A model generated the notes under the pieces. That model had not been told where the DNA came from, did not search any database, and saw only the letters and a list, made by a program, of their open reading frames with translations. A program made the translations under genes and the position numbers. A stretch of DNA of 64,000 bases from Cyanoderma ruficeps (lineage: Eukaryota; Chordata; Aves; Passeriformes; Timaliidae), in the NCBI GenBank assembly GCA_008694505.1, contig VZDJ01004378.1, forward strand, positions 10,849,472 to 10,913,471. Reading direction: 5' to 3'. Positions 26,581 through 37,857 of the stretch are shown one piece after another; the first letter of the stretch is position 1, and every line of letters begins with the position of its first letter.

Positions 26581-28284
26581 GCACCTCACCAGACTTGACC
26601 AACCCAGCAGAGCCTCCCAGGGCAGAGCTAAGAAGGCACTATGTGGTGTCAATAGCTGAAAAGATGGACTAGGCATCCCACAGTGTTTAGAGATTCGAAG
26701 CTCTGAGGAGTAAAAACTATGCAGTGTTCACTACAGCACAAGTATATTAAATATATTAAAGCAGCATGCTTGGGGTGCAAAAGAAAATAACTGATGGTTA
26801 GTCTAAGAATGCACCTCTTACTGTGCCAGACTTCTTCCTCGGGCACCTTCAAAGGAGTTCTCTGCTTCTTGAAACCTTCAGGTTTAAAAATGAAACAAAG
26901 AAGGAGGCTGGAACATGGAGAAGAGAGGGAAGGGTGTTTGTTAAATGAATTGAAGGCAGCATCCAAACCTAGCTCTGATTACAAGCGTCAACCCTTTACT
27001 GAAATATCTCAGAAGAGTGGAAGGTTGGACAGATTTATGGGTATGCATACTTCACTGGTTTTTATTTTGGAGGTGTATATATATGAGCAAAGATTAAAAG
27101 TCAAAACAAATGTTTAAATCATTGTATATTGGTGGTACAGTGGAATAAATATAGCACAGACCTCAAGATTCTAAGTAATGCTGATTGTAAAAGATAATTT
27201 CATCTTTGCATTCACCTCACTGAGACACAGAAAAAAATGCCATAAGAATTATGAGAATCATTTTGTAAGTACTACTACCTCCTCTCTGTTCTTAAAGTGT
27301 TCATTTTCTATTTTGATGTGGTTCCCGTGAAAAAGAGAATGCATTATAGATTTGAAAGTGGTTTTATTTAATATAACATACCAACAGATGGTGAAGACAG
27401 TGATCATAATGCATGTGAAAAGTCAGAACTTTCTGAAATGGTAATACCACTCCCCTAAAAAAACATTAACAGTTATAAAAATACTCCCTTTTGTTATTGA
27501 AGTACCTCCCATCTGACAGGTCCCAAACTGCTACATGTACAGAAATCTTCTGATTATTTTTAAAATATTTGGAACAGCTGTAACAAAAATATTGCCATAG
27601 AATTTTTTTAAGAAGAATGTTGGGAAATAATTTAGAAAATTTTGATCATGAAAGGTACAGTCAAGGCAGACCACTTGTAAGACCAAGGAGAAACTTACAT
27701 CAGCAGAGTTATAAAATATGGTCCTTTAGTGACCACAAATAGTGGGGGTCATATTTTACATCTACTCCAATCGACATATGTTGGATTCCTGCATATAAAA
27801 AATATCCAATGTCTAAGGCATCCCTTGTATGAATTATAGACATAAATAAAATCAGCCAATATCATCCTTCTATACAGAGAATTAACCCTATAAAACCTGA
27901 CTTTTTAATTTACTGCTTGCTGAGAAACAAAGATTTAGTATGCCCATGTGCATTTTGAGTAACTTGGTCAACAAGCACACATACCAACATGTGTGGGAAG
28001 TACCAGTACAAATTTGGCTGGATTTTGTACAGCTTCATCACACAACAAAAGCACAAAAAAAAGAGATGGTTCTGCAGCTAATCAATATCTAGAGGCAACA
28101 TCTGTGATTATATTTGCGACTGCACTAGGATCTCAACAAACATTCCTGAACTTTACAACAGCCCAGAGAAAATACCAAGTTATCGATATCAATTTATGAG
28201 TTTAGAATTTGCCATCAGGGCTTGTTTCCTGTAATCTGGCAGGCACTGCAGATCCTTTACAAATAACAGTTTTATCTGACTAAT
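26581..28284. other. AT-rich non-coding stretch, nothing recognised
   Basis: About 1.7 kb. Overlapping frames of 105-107 codons at 26649-27117 lie on opposite strands and show no known motif. No repeat ends seen. Confidence 0.5.
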
Positions 28285-28955
28285 CTCCACGGATCATCAG
28301 AAAAGGAACTGGGGGTTCTAGTCAACAGCAGCTGAACATGAGCCAGCAGAGTGCCCAAGTGGCCAAGAAGACCAAGGCACCTGGCCTGTGTCAGGAACAG
28401 TGTGGTCAGCAGAACCAGGGCAGTGATTGTCCCTCTGTACTTGGCACTGGTGACGCCACACCTTGAGTGCAGTGTCCAGTTCTGGGCCCCTCACTAAAAT
28501 AAGGGCATTGAAGTGCTGGAGTGTGTCCAGAGAAAGGCAATGAGGCTGGTGAAGGGTCTAGAGAGCAAGTACTATTAGGAGTGGCTGGAAGTGCCGAGGT
28601 TATTTATCCTGGAGAAGAGAAAGCTCAGGGGAGACAGCATCACCCTTTACAACTACCTGAAAGGAGCCTGCAACAAGGTAGGGGTCAGTGCCTTCTCCCA
28701 AATAAGTGGCAAAAGGACAAGAGGAAATGGCCTCAAACAGTGACAGGGAAGGTTCAAGTTGGGCATCAGGAAGAAAATCTTCACTGAAAGGGTTGCCAAG
28801 CATTGGAACTGGCTGCCCAAGTCACCATCCCTGCAAGTATTTAAGAATTGACTGGACATAGTACTTAGTGGTGTGGTTTAATTGACATGGTGGTGTTTGG
28901 CCACAGACTGGAGTTGACCTTGGAGGTCTTTTTCAATGTAATAATTCTATGATGG
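28285..28955 (+). mobile_element. CR1 LINE 3' part, sense
   Basis: A 5'-truncated CR1 copy of about 670 bp. It starts within the end of ORF2 (GGAACTGGGGGTTCTAGTCA, then GCAGAGTGCCCAAGTGGCCA). It runs collinearly through the GTCCAGTTCTGGGCCCCTCA, CTGGAGAAGAGAAAGCTCAG and GACAAGAGGAAATGGCCTCA blocks to the end at GGAGGTCTTTTTCAATGTAA and TAATTCTATGATGGTTC. It gives an internal reference for the more damaged copy at 31.1 kb. Coding frames are broken and no RT catalytic block is included. Confidence 0.92.
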
Positions 28956-31099
28956 TTCTCTGGCTGTGTCAAAATAGTTCTAATCTGATCACATGCCTGG
29001 CCATGCATAACTCAAATATTCAAACCAAAGTCCTTTCTTGTAGACTATGACGCCTGTATTACCAGGTCGGTCAGAAACTTTAGACCTTAGCATTCTCTCT
29101 CCATATAACTGAATCTTTAAATAAAAGACTTTTAAAGCTCCTGGAGTTTATTTAGTCCCTCAGGAGTGCCCAGTAGAGCTATCCATTGAGAACATTCCTT
29201 TGTTTCTTATAATATCACTAATATATGTCTGTAAAACCAGTGAAGTTATATTAGCAAATGCCTGATGTGTGAGGATTGAAAAAAAGAGATTTGAAGATGT
29301 GAAAAGGAGATTTGGATTTGGTTCTTCTAATCCTGCTTCAGACTGGGGAACTTGAAAATGTGATGTGACCAAATTTTAAGCATTAGCAGCATTTTCTAGA
29401 TATGATGCATTTCTGACTTCTTGGAAAAGTACAGGTCCTTGCATCAACACAAGAGGACATCAGTGGTGTCCATATTTATATATATATATTTTAATTGGAT
29501 TCTTTGTTATGTGAAAGTGATCTCAGTCAAAGAGAAATATTTTTCTTCTTTGATCAAGAGTTGTGTGCAAGTAGATATGGTAAGAAGAGAGTTTTCTCCT
29601 TAAGAGTATAACGTCTCTAGTGCTGATTATAGAACATAAAAGACATATTCTACCTACATTTCTTAGGATTATAAACCACTAAATTGTAAGCTTCACTTAC
29701 CTTACGAATTTTGATAACAACATTAATAGAATTAGGAGCTTATCTGCCTCACCAGGAGATTGTTAAAAACAGGAGCTGCAGTAACATGAAAAAAAAAGTC
29801 AAAAAAGATGGAAAGACATCTGTTTTTACAGCCAAACCTGGTTGTATTTCTTATGTTTGATGTAAGGAAGTAATTGCGGTTTTCTCTTGTTCTGCAAAAT
29901 TATACAAACCTTTTTAAAACAATGGAAGAAATTCTACCCATTATGGTATGCTTGTTTGGGTTTCATGCATAATTAAAGCTGGACAAAGGCAGCCTCTGAT
30001 CAGACGCTAACAAGCAGAATCAAAAAAGTCCAGCAGCAACATGGTGCTGATAAACAGGAATTCTGAAGGGCTGATAAGCAGAGAGCCATTGTTATCCAGA
30101 GGAGGATTTACTACCCTCTGTATGGTTTGTTTCCTGGCTTCAGGGCAGGATCATCTTCTGTAAAAAATATTGAGCTTTAATTGCTCTTCAGTATGCCTAG
30201 GTTCAATGAGCCTTGAAGCCAGTCAAATTTCCATCAGTTTCAGTGGGACTGAGATCACACTTGAGATGTGAGAAGCGTCCCACATTTTTTCCCCTTCCAT
30301 CCCCACCTTTGTGCAACATTCAAGTGAATTTGAAATGTGTTCCAAATTTATCCTTGCATTGCTTTTTCACCCCGCCTTTAAAAAAGCAATAAATTTGAAT
30401 TTTACCACTTCTATGCAAAACCGTAATGTGGTATGCAGTAGTCTCTGAAGCTGTCAAGAAGTGTGGATAAAATGGCTACTCTCAGTCTGGCTACATGAAA
30501 TTGAAGTAGGATTTAGAAACTCCAACAAAAATTACTCACGCTGGCTCTGTATGTTGAAGCATGAGGAAGTTAGTGAGAAAGGTGGCATTTTCCCCAGGCT
30601 GCACAGAAGCAGCAGCTATTCTGGAAACATTGCAGTATCTCACACAGCTGATGTGCATCTCCTGACAGCATACAGAGCAGTTAGATCAGCACTGCTAAGG
30701 ATGCCATCCCATCCCCAGACGGTGCCCTTTTTCTTAGTAAAAAACAGTGCTGTTGAACAAAGAACCTGCACATTCCACATGCATATTTCTAGTACCCAAC
30801 GTGCTCCTGCAGCCTTCCCAAGTGGCCTCAGCCTAAGACAGACATCACCTTCTGGCACCTGGAACAAGGAGGAGAGTAGAACCAGGCACATTAAGTAACA
30901 GTAAGGTTATTGCTGATGTTGGTGCTCAGAAGACTCTCACACTTCTGGATGTGGAAGAACTGAAGCCATGAAGGAAAAATTGCCTTATAAGACACTTGCA
31001 CCTAATAGGTATTGATGGACCAACTTGTACATCTAAACTGAGTGCAGAAATACTGTGCTTTTGGGGTAAAACTACGCCCTTTCTAAGTATCTCCTGCCT
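28956..31099. other. Non-coding stretch, no gene recognised
   Basis: About 2.1 kb. A 145-codon plus-strand frame at 30461-30898 has no recognisable domain and no supporting context. Short AT runs occur near 29475-29490. The string TTTCAGTGGGACTGAGATCA near 30237 resembles old amniote repeats but is too short to call. Confidence 0.5.
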
Positions 31100-32035
31100 G
31101 ACTGAACTTGATCTCCTTTTATGACCAGGTGATCCACCTAGTGAATGAGGGAAAAGCTGTGGATGTTGTCAACCTGAACTTCAGTAAAGCTTTTGACACT
31201 GTCTTCCACATCATTCCCTTGGAGAAGCTGACAGCCTGTGGATTAGGACAGTGTACTCTTTGCTGGATAAAAAACTGGCTGGATGGCTAGGCCCAGAGCG
31301 TGGTGGTGAATGGAGTTGCATCCGGCTGGCCAGTCTCCAGTGGTGTTCCCCAGGGCTCAGTACTGGGCCCAGCCTTGTTTAATATCTTTGTCAATGATCT
31401 GGATAACGAGACTGAGTGCACTTTCAGCAAGTTCACAGATGACACCAAGAGGGGTGGGACTGTTGATCTGCTGGAGGGCAGGAAGACACTGCAGAGGGAT
31501 CTGGACTGGATGGATTGATGGGCCGAGGCCAATTATATAGGATTCAACAGGCAAAGCATCAGGCCCAGCACATGTGTGGGTCACAACAATTCCTTGCAGT
31601 GCTACAGGCTTGGGGAAGAGTAGCTGGAAAACTGCTCAACAGTGAAGGATCTAGGGATGCTAACCAACAGCCAGCTGGACATGAGCCAGCAGAGTGCCCA
31701 GGTGACCAAGGGCCAACAGCATCCAGGACTATGAGGAGTGACTGAGGGAACTCAGGTTGTTTAGTCTGGAGAAAAGGAAGCTCAAGGGAGACCTTATTAC
31801 TCTCTACAACCACCTGTCATGAATGAGTTTTCAGGTTGCTCAAAGAATCGCCACCAAAAATATTGGCAAAAGCAGGCTTAATGTAAAAGTGAAAATGTGA
31901 CAAAGTTTGTTGGCAAGGTTCACTCTTCTAATTACTAGATGGTCAAAGCTACAGAGAAAAATTGGACTAAAATCTAAAATCAATCAATCTAAAACTAAAA
32001 TCAATCAAAAATTATATATATGGAGGCTGGGGATG

Positions 32036-32647
32036 TGTCGTGGTTTGAGAGGAAATGAGTTTTTCAGGAAGGTGAGGTCAAACCAATCAGTGATCAGGTT
32101 TGGATATTGGCATTTTTGGTGGCCATTGAGAGGTTGGACACGCCTCTGAGGACACAGGGGGTTAAAAGCAAGGATTCCCGGACATCCTCTCTCTTTCTGG
32201 GCTCTGCTTTCAGCAGAGGAGCATACTCCTCTTCCCCCGCTCAGTGTGGCAGGCTGGGCGGGGGGAGGGGAGCCAGGTAGGCCCAGGCCCCAGTGGGGGG
32301 AAAGAGGGGGAACGGGATGGGAGCTGGGTCAGCCCCATGTAGGATGGAGGAGTGGAGAACTTCGGAGGTGCCTTCCGTCCCCCGTCCCTGTCCCCCCCCC
32401 CNGAGGAGAAGAAGTGTTTTTGGGAGGTTTTTTTCCTCTGCCTTCGGGTGATTGGGTTTTCTTCCTGTGTCTATTGTCTGTTGTTTTGTATTGTCTATTG
32501 TTATTGTTATGTAGGTTAATAAATGTTTCCCATTTCAAGTGACAGGCCTGCTCTGCTCGGTTCCTGACTGACCACATCTCACAGTAGTTTATTAAAAACT
32601 ATACACTCATGGGTGCACTGGCATTTGCCCAGCGTCAACCCATGACA
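32036..32647 (+). mobile_element. Solo LTR, 612 bp, nested, TSD GGATG
   Basis: The element begins TGTCGTGG and ends CCATGACA, giving TG...CA termini extended into an 8-bp imperfect terminal inverted repeat. It is flanked by perfect 5-bp duplications GGATG (32031-32035 and 32648-32652). Sense features are a TTAAAAG TATA-like box at about 32162, a GC-rich leader with G-runs (32255-32330), an unresolved C-run with N at 32402, and AATAAA at 32518-32523 about 125 bp before the end. No internal retroviral sequence remains, so it is a recombination-derived solo LTR. The 5-bp duplication and termini fit avian ERVL-type LTRs. It inserted into the older LTR that splits the CR1. Confidence 0.9.
32295..32328 (+). 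other. G-quadruplex-type motif in LTR
   Basis: Five G-runs of at least three bases (32295-32300, 32306-32310, 32314-32316, 32319-32321, 32326-32328) are separated by loops of 5, 3, 2 and 4 bases. This satisfies the usual G4 pattern. It lies downstream of the TATA-like box of the nested LTR, in what would be its transcribed leader. Confidence 0.7.
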
Positions 32648-33251
32648 GGATGGAAAAGGATAAAGAGATGTGAAAAGAGTAAGGATAAAAAGGATTAAGG
32701 GATACCCTCCTGCTGAGTCACAAGATTCAGAGTGACCCTTCTTGCCAAACTTATCCTTGGACTTGACAGGGTTTAACAGCACTTAAACTTAACATTTAAT
32801 TAACAGCCTAATTTAGATTTAACTAAAGTTTCTATAGAATTTACTATAAGCACAACAGTAACACATTTACAGGCCTAACAAACTCACAAATCTCATGTAT
32901 GTATATGTGTGAGGACACAGTGGTAGTACCATGTTACCTGAAAGGATGTTGTGGTAGGGTTGGGGTAAGCCTCTTCTCCCAGATAACAAGCAATAGGACA
33001 AGAGGAAATGACTTCAAGTTGCACCAAAGGAGACTCAGTTCGGATATTTGGAAAAAAATTCTTCAGTGAAATAGTGGTTAAGAATTAAGTGGAAGAGTCT
33101 GCCTAATGAAGTGGTGGAGTCACCGTTCCTGAAAGTGTTCAAAAACTTGAGTAGATGTGGCACTTGACACTACAGTTTAGTGGGCATGGTGGTCAAAGGT
33201 TGGACTTCGTTAACTTGGAGGTCTTCTCCAGCCTTAATGATTCTGTGATCT

Positions 33252-33664
33252 CGAAGAAATACACTATAAGTGGTCAAATGAACAAAGAGCATGTTCTGGG
33301 GAAAGGCATGAGGAGCGTTTGTTTGTGCCCTGGGCATGTAAATTCCCTTTGAAGTCTCTGGAGATCTAGCCAGGAGATCCTGGGAGTCTGGAGACCAATT
33401 CAGTTTGCTCAAGACACCCAATAGGTTCAGGGACTATTTGACAGAAACCCAAGAGAGCCTCTCTAGTTCCCTTCCTTGTGCTGACAAGGACTGTCTGAAT
33501 TATCTATCCATAATGTCTGGTGGTGCCTGGAGATGGCCTGGGTTATTCCTCTCCCCAGAAGTGTGTGTCCCCAGCTCTGTCATGGGTGCCACCTTGAGCA
33601 AATGCCTGTGGCACCCCAGGGCGTCTCAAGTAGATGTCTATGATCACACCACTGAATTGACTCA
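33252..33664. other. Non-coding stretch, nothing recognised
   Basis: About 400 bp of moderately GC-balanced sequence between the CR1 end and a possible LTR. Two overlapping frames (33405-33719 plus, 33843-33580 minus) lack recognisable similarity. Confidence 0.4.
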
Positions 33665-33850
33665 TGTGTTAGACGACTCCCAGGAAAAAAACCCCAAACA
33701 CAGCAGCAGAATTTCATAAGCCTTTTATTCAGTGCTAGTCTCAGGTACATACCAGAAAAGGACTTTGTGCAACTAACATTGTCTCTGTAGGGGCAGCAGT
33801 GGTCAAACAACAAACCCAGACCATATACAAAATCTGACTTCATTAAATCA
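33665..33850 (-). mobile_element. Possible decayed LTR fragment, antisense
   Basis: On the minus strand this segment has a TATAT box at about 33822-33827, AATAAA at 33724-33729 roughly 100 bp later, and then about 60 bp ending ...CTAACACA at 33665. That is the order and spacing of an LTR promoter, poly(A) signal and U5. I could not find a matching upstream end or a target-site duplication, so the left part of U3 is undefined. Chance arrangement or another repeat type is possible. Confidence 0.3.
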
Positions 33851-36800
33851 GTTGGGATATCACCTCACAATTGGATGGAGTGGGGAAAGCCTGAAAACCA
33901 GACATATGCCAGACCCAGGAGGCCTCAAGATCTTGACCTTACCAAAGGTACTATCTGTCTTCCAGTCAAATATCTGAAAGAAAGAAAGCAAAGACCTCTG
34001 AACATTAGCTCCTCTGAATGGAGTTAGGACAAGACTTGCATACCATATGTTCCTTTGGAAGAGTGGAGGATTGCCAAGGCCAAGGTTGAAGTTAGTTATC
34101 CTTTAAGTGTTTTTATGTCTTTGACTGGGGGATCTGGCTCTCTGGAAGATTAATAAAAGCTTGATTGATCACTCTTGCCATCTGTGATTACAAAATTTCT
34201 CCACAGTTTTAAATCAACCCAGGATAACAAAGGCTTGGAATTTTAATAGAAAAATGAAAAATAAAATTAATTTTTTAACTTGCTGGAAAGACGTGGATAA
34301 ATCTCAAAGAGCTATGGCAATTCATAAACTACAGGAGGTAACTAATTCAGTAAATATTGCTAAGTATTAACATTTGAAACAACAGGATGTAACATATAGG
34401 CATACCTAATTTCTGGTTGTCATCATAGGGTGTGTGAGTAGTTACAAGGCAAGCCCAATTTATGCACTAGACTCCCCTGTGTTGGATTTATCGAGAAAAA
34501 AAGAATTTAAATAGTTTTCTGCTTCTCTTTGTAATGACTGAATGTTAATTGCTGGATGAAAATCAAAACTTAGAATTAAAACACTACACCAAAATAAATT
34601 TCAAAGGTTTTAGTCTGTGCTCTGAAATATTTTCTCTTTTTGTTGATCATTAAAAATACTTCCTGGAGCTAATTTCACACAGCTCACAGTTCTGAAAAGT
34701 TAATTTTGGTTTGTTAAAATACAAACTCCCAGCCTATGGAGTGAAATCTTATAATCTCACTTAGAAGCTTTTCTTCAGCTTGAGGATTCATATGAATAAA
34801 GCAAGAAGGATTTGGCGATATTTTTATTTTGAAGTAAGCCTATTTGCAGAAATTTGTTTCTAGTCTAGCTTTATTTCTGAGTTGTCTACTATCCAATATA
34901 GATTTCTTAAATAGCATTTGTTATCTCTGTTATTGTATATTTTCATTATATTAATGCCTAAAGACCTTTACAAGGTTTGCAATTCTATTATAGTAGGTGG
35001 TGAACAAATAGGAAGATAAAAAGATAATGCGTGCCCTAGAGGGCTTACAGTTGATAAATATTTGCTTAGTTGTTTAAAGAAATATTCTGCACATGGCTTG
35101 TTTGAAGCTATTTATCTCAGCTGTCCACTGCAAGGGTTACCCTGTGTCCTGCCTCACAGCCCACTTATTCTGTTCCCTAACTGGATGACAAATCTTTTAA
35201 GCAAAAGAAAGATGAATGGTGAACAGTAAATAGTACATTTCCTAGAGGAGTTTTTGGGCAAATGACCACCTGTGCTAAAAGCAGTGAAACACTGAGGACT
35301 CATAAATATTCACAGAAACATTTGACAGTTCTCCAAATGTTTGCAAATTAGCAGCACACCTCTACAAATAAAGATGACATCATACATTTCTAGAAAAAAA
35401 TTAGAATATATAGATGCACTGTTCAATTTTGCATGCATCCAGGTGCTTTCTGTTAACAAACCTTCTCCCTTTTAAATGATTTTTTCATCTCACTTCTAAA
35501 AATAAATACTACCACATACGCCACTGTCAAACACTTTGCTGAAAACAGCAGTAGCACTCTTGGCTTGAGACAGAGTTTTCCAGTGACACCATAATTTCAA
35601 ACGGAGTACCAAGCACAAGAAATATGGCCAGGGCAACATCTTTATAGCGATCTCCAACAGAGATGGTCTGGAATGGAAATTCTTCTCAGGACAGCAATAA
35701 TTCCAGGAATGTTGTTGTAAACCTGCTGACATCCATTCCTATTAAGTGGAAACATGCATTAAAATTCTTTCCCCTTCTGGAAACATCTGTACACAGACAC
35801 CCATTTTTTCTCAACATGTCCAGAAAACAGCAGTAGCCAACACAGACCCTTGTGTATCCAAGCAATTAAACTCACTGCAATTAGAAATAGGCCATTTAAG
35901 ATAATAGCATTTTCGGGAGATGAAGAAAAGCCACAGGTGGTAAATCATACACTGAAAAGATTTGCTAAACACACCAGAGGACCAAAGATATGTAATTGCA
36001 TACTTTGTTGATGGAACAATGGGGATATAAGCACATCTTCTTCAAAAGAACTCAACAAAAAAGACAAAGAATAATCTGAGATGGTAGTATACAACACAAA
36101 CCCATCTCTGAATAAAGTGATTCAACCAAAGTTATAAACAGTACAAGTAAAATAGAAAATAACTTGTGCAATTACAACAATATATTACTAATAATAACAA
36201 AGCAGAAATAGTTCAGTGAAATGAAACTTCTAAAATGTTTCTAAAAACAAGAAAAAAAAGTTGAAACAGAATCTTAGCCCTTCTTAAATTTACTTCCAAC
36301 TCAGAAGCAGAAAGACTGCACACTATTTATATGACATCACAAAAGTGCATGGCTTCTTCTCTGTGATATATAAGCAATTTCAGACTTTAAAGAACTCACA
36401 GTCTAAGCATCAGATTTCTCAAATGATACCATCAGTCACAAAGTTTAGTATCCTGAGTACTCCTTTTCTGAAACTGATCTTTAACTCACCCACTGCTCCT
36501 GTTCTGTTAGTGTTCATGGAAAAAGATGACACAAAGAGCGTTGTCAGATTGATGCTATGATTTCACAATGGACATCACTCTACGCTAGAAATTGAGTAAT
36601 CAATACTGTTCCCCAATTACAGGTGAGAATTGGCACAATAGGCTGTTAAAACATAAAACAGTCAAACTACAGACTAAAATATTAATTGCTCATCTAATGA
36701 CTCCTTCAGTAATATTTATTTTTTAAATGTACTAGGAGAGGTTTTTTTCCTCCCCTTACATATTACTTACTGGGAGCTTCTAAGGACTTTGTAGCCTTGG

Positions 36801-37857
36801 TCTTACCGGAGTGAAAAAAGACACTGGTGTATTTCTGATACAAAACCCTAATGAAAGTTGCTGAACAAAGAGCCATCTCTCCTGTGCTTTACACAGAACA
36901 GAAATGGGATTTTCCAACATAGTAGCAACATAGAATATCCCAGTTCACGCTGTTAGCTGCCTCAGAAGATGCTGGAAACTTGAAAAATGAGGAGGATAAA
37001 CAGACAGAGAAATCAGTAGAAATTCTTGCTTGTGAGAAAAAAATCAAATTAACTGGATGCTGCAGTCAATCAAATATTACTTGAATTTTATAGATTAATG
37101 TGACACCAAAATTTAATTTACTGTACAGAAGGGAAGAGTTACATCTGCAGCCTTTGACTGACTCTTATCACACCCCATCTTCCCAGGGCTCTTTAGAGTT
37201 TCTTCTACAGCTATTCATTCCTTCCTTTTCTGCGTTTCATTTTCTTCTTTTTTTTTCTTTTGTTCCCAAATGAAGTTTCATATAATTTTGTCTTTGGGAA
37301 GGTCCAGTAACTAGCTTTTTAAGGAAGAATCATTCATGGACATGAGGACATGTACTGCAGGGGAGCTGAAAAACAAGTCACCTGAACTAGGATTTGAATT
37401 CAGTCCACTTATGAAGAAATGCTGATATTATCTACTTCTTGAAAAGACTCTTCTGTGCAGACCAGGAAGTGGAGGAGGTAGAAGGCTTTCTGACTACTAA
37501 ATGTTTCTCATTTATCGTGGTTTCTGTGATATCCTGGCAGAGATTGATTTATAAAGCCAGTGGTCCTTAGTAGTTGCTAGGAAACAGTGCTCTGCACTCC
37601 ATCTGCACACGAGGGGATGTGCAGCTAGAAACTGTGGTTTCTAATGGAGTAATTCTTCTGGCTTCAGCCTTGCACAGAGAAATATCATTGCATGGTTTCC
37701 CCAGAACAACAGAAGCGAGTTATAGTCCTGTGTGCATGTATAGTGGGTAAAACCAAGCTCAGCTATACTGAGCACTTAATAACTTTTTCCCCAGGTCAAA
37801 TGACCTGGTGCAGATTCCAAGTACAGAATTTATTCATGATGGAAATTTAGAAAATCC
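33851..37857. other. AT-rich non-coding stretch, nothing firm
   Basis: About 4 kb without a supported gene. The longest frames are 71-78 codons and carry no motif. Line-like pyrimidine tracts occur at 37215-37262. A possible ancient repeat motif at 35030-35055 is listed separately. Confidence 0.5.
35030..35055. repeat. Possible ancient L2/MIR-type motif
   Basis: The string GTGCCCTAGAGGGCTTACAG resembles the complement of the 'gtaagctc...gggcaggga' segment typical of the LINE2/MIR 3' region. It is too short for a firm call. It is listed because related strings recur at 41.1 and 60.8 kb. Confidence 0.3.

Larger units (their letters stand above)
31817..32935 (-). mobile_element. LTR insertion into CR1, itself interrupted
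   Basis: This sequence interrupts the CR1 between two copies of ACCTG (31812-31816 and 32936-32940), which I take as a 5-bp target duplication. Removing the younger LTR inside it (32036-32647) and one GGATG leaves about 502 bp. Read on the minus strand, that sequence has an LTR-like layout: a TATA-like ATATATATAA near 32010-32020, an ATTAAG-type degraded poly(A) signal near 31881-31886, and a terminal CTCATTCATGA. Terminal TG...CA is not clean: the left end seems to have lost a TG dinucleotide and the right end reads CCATGTT, so the exact ends are uncertain. Probably an old solo ERVL-type LTR. A non-LTR origin is not excluded. Confidence 0.6.
31100..33251 (+). mobile_element. CR1 LINE with RT relics, split by nested LTRs
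   Basis: Sense CR1 in two blocks, 31100-31816 and 32936-33251. The first translates as RT: ...YDQVIHLVNEGKAVDVVNLN with FSKAFDT, a stop at 31288, then [20 protein letters not shown] and SKFTDDTK. The catalytic FADD has become FTDD (31432-31443). Near 31726 about 190 bp that are present in the copy at 28.3 kb are missing: CAACAGCATCC jumps straight to GACTATGAGGAGTG. The 3' UTR is interrupted at CTACAACCACCTG and resumes at ACCTGAAAGG after a 1.1-kb insertion. It ends with GGAGGTCTTCTCCAGCCTTA and GATTCTGTGAT. The element is inactive and is the oldest layer of the nest. Confidence 0.92.

Noticed and set aside
30461..30898. 145-codon plus-strand open frame
   Set aside because: No recognisable motif, and an overlapping frame of similar length exists on the other strand.
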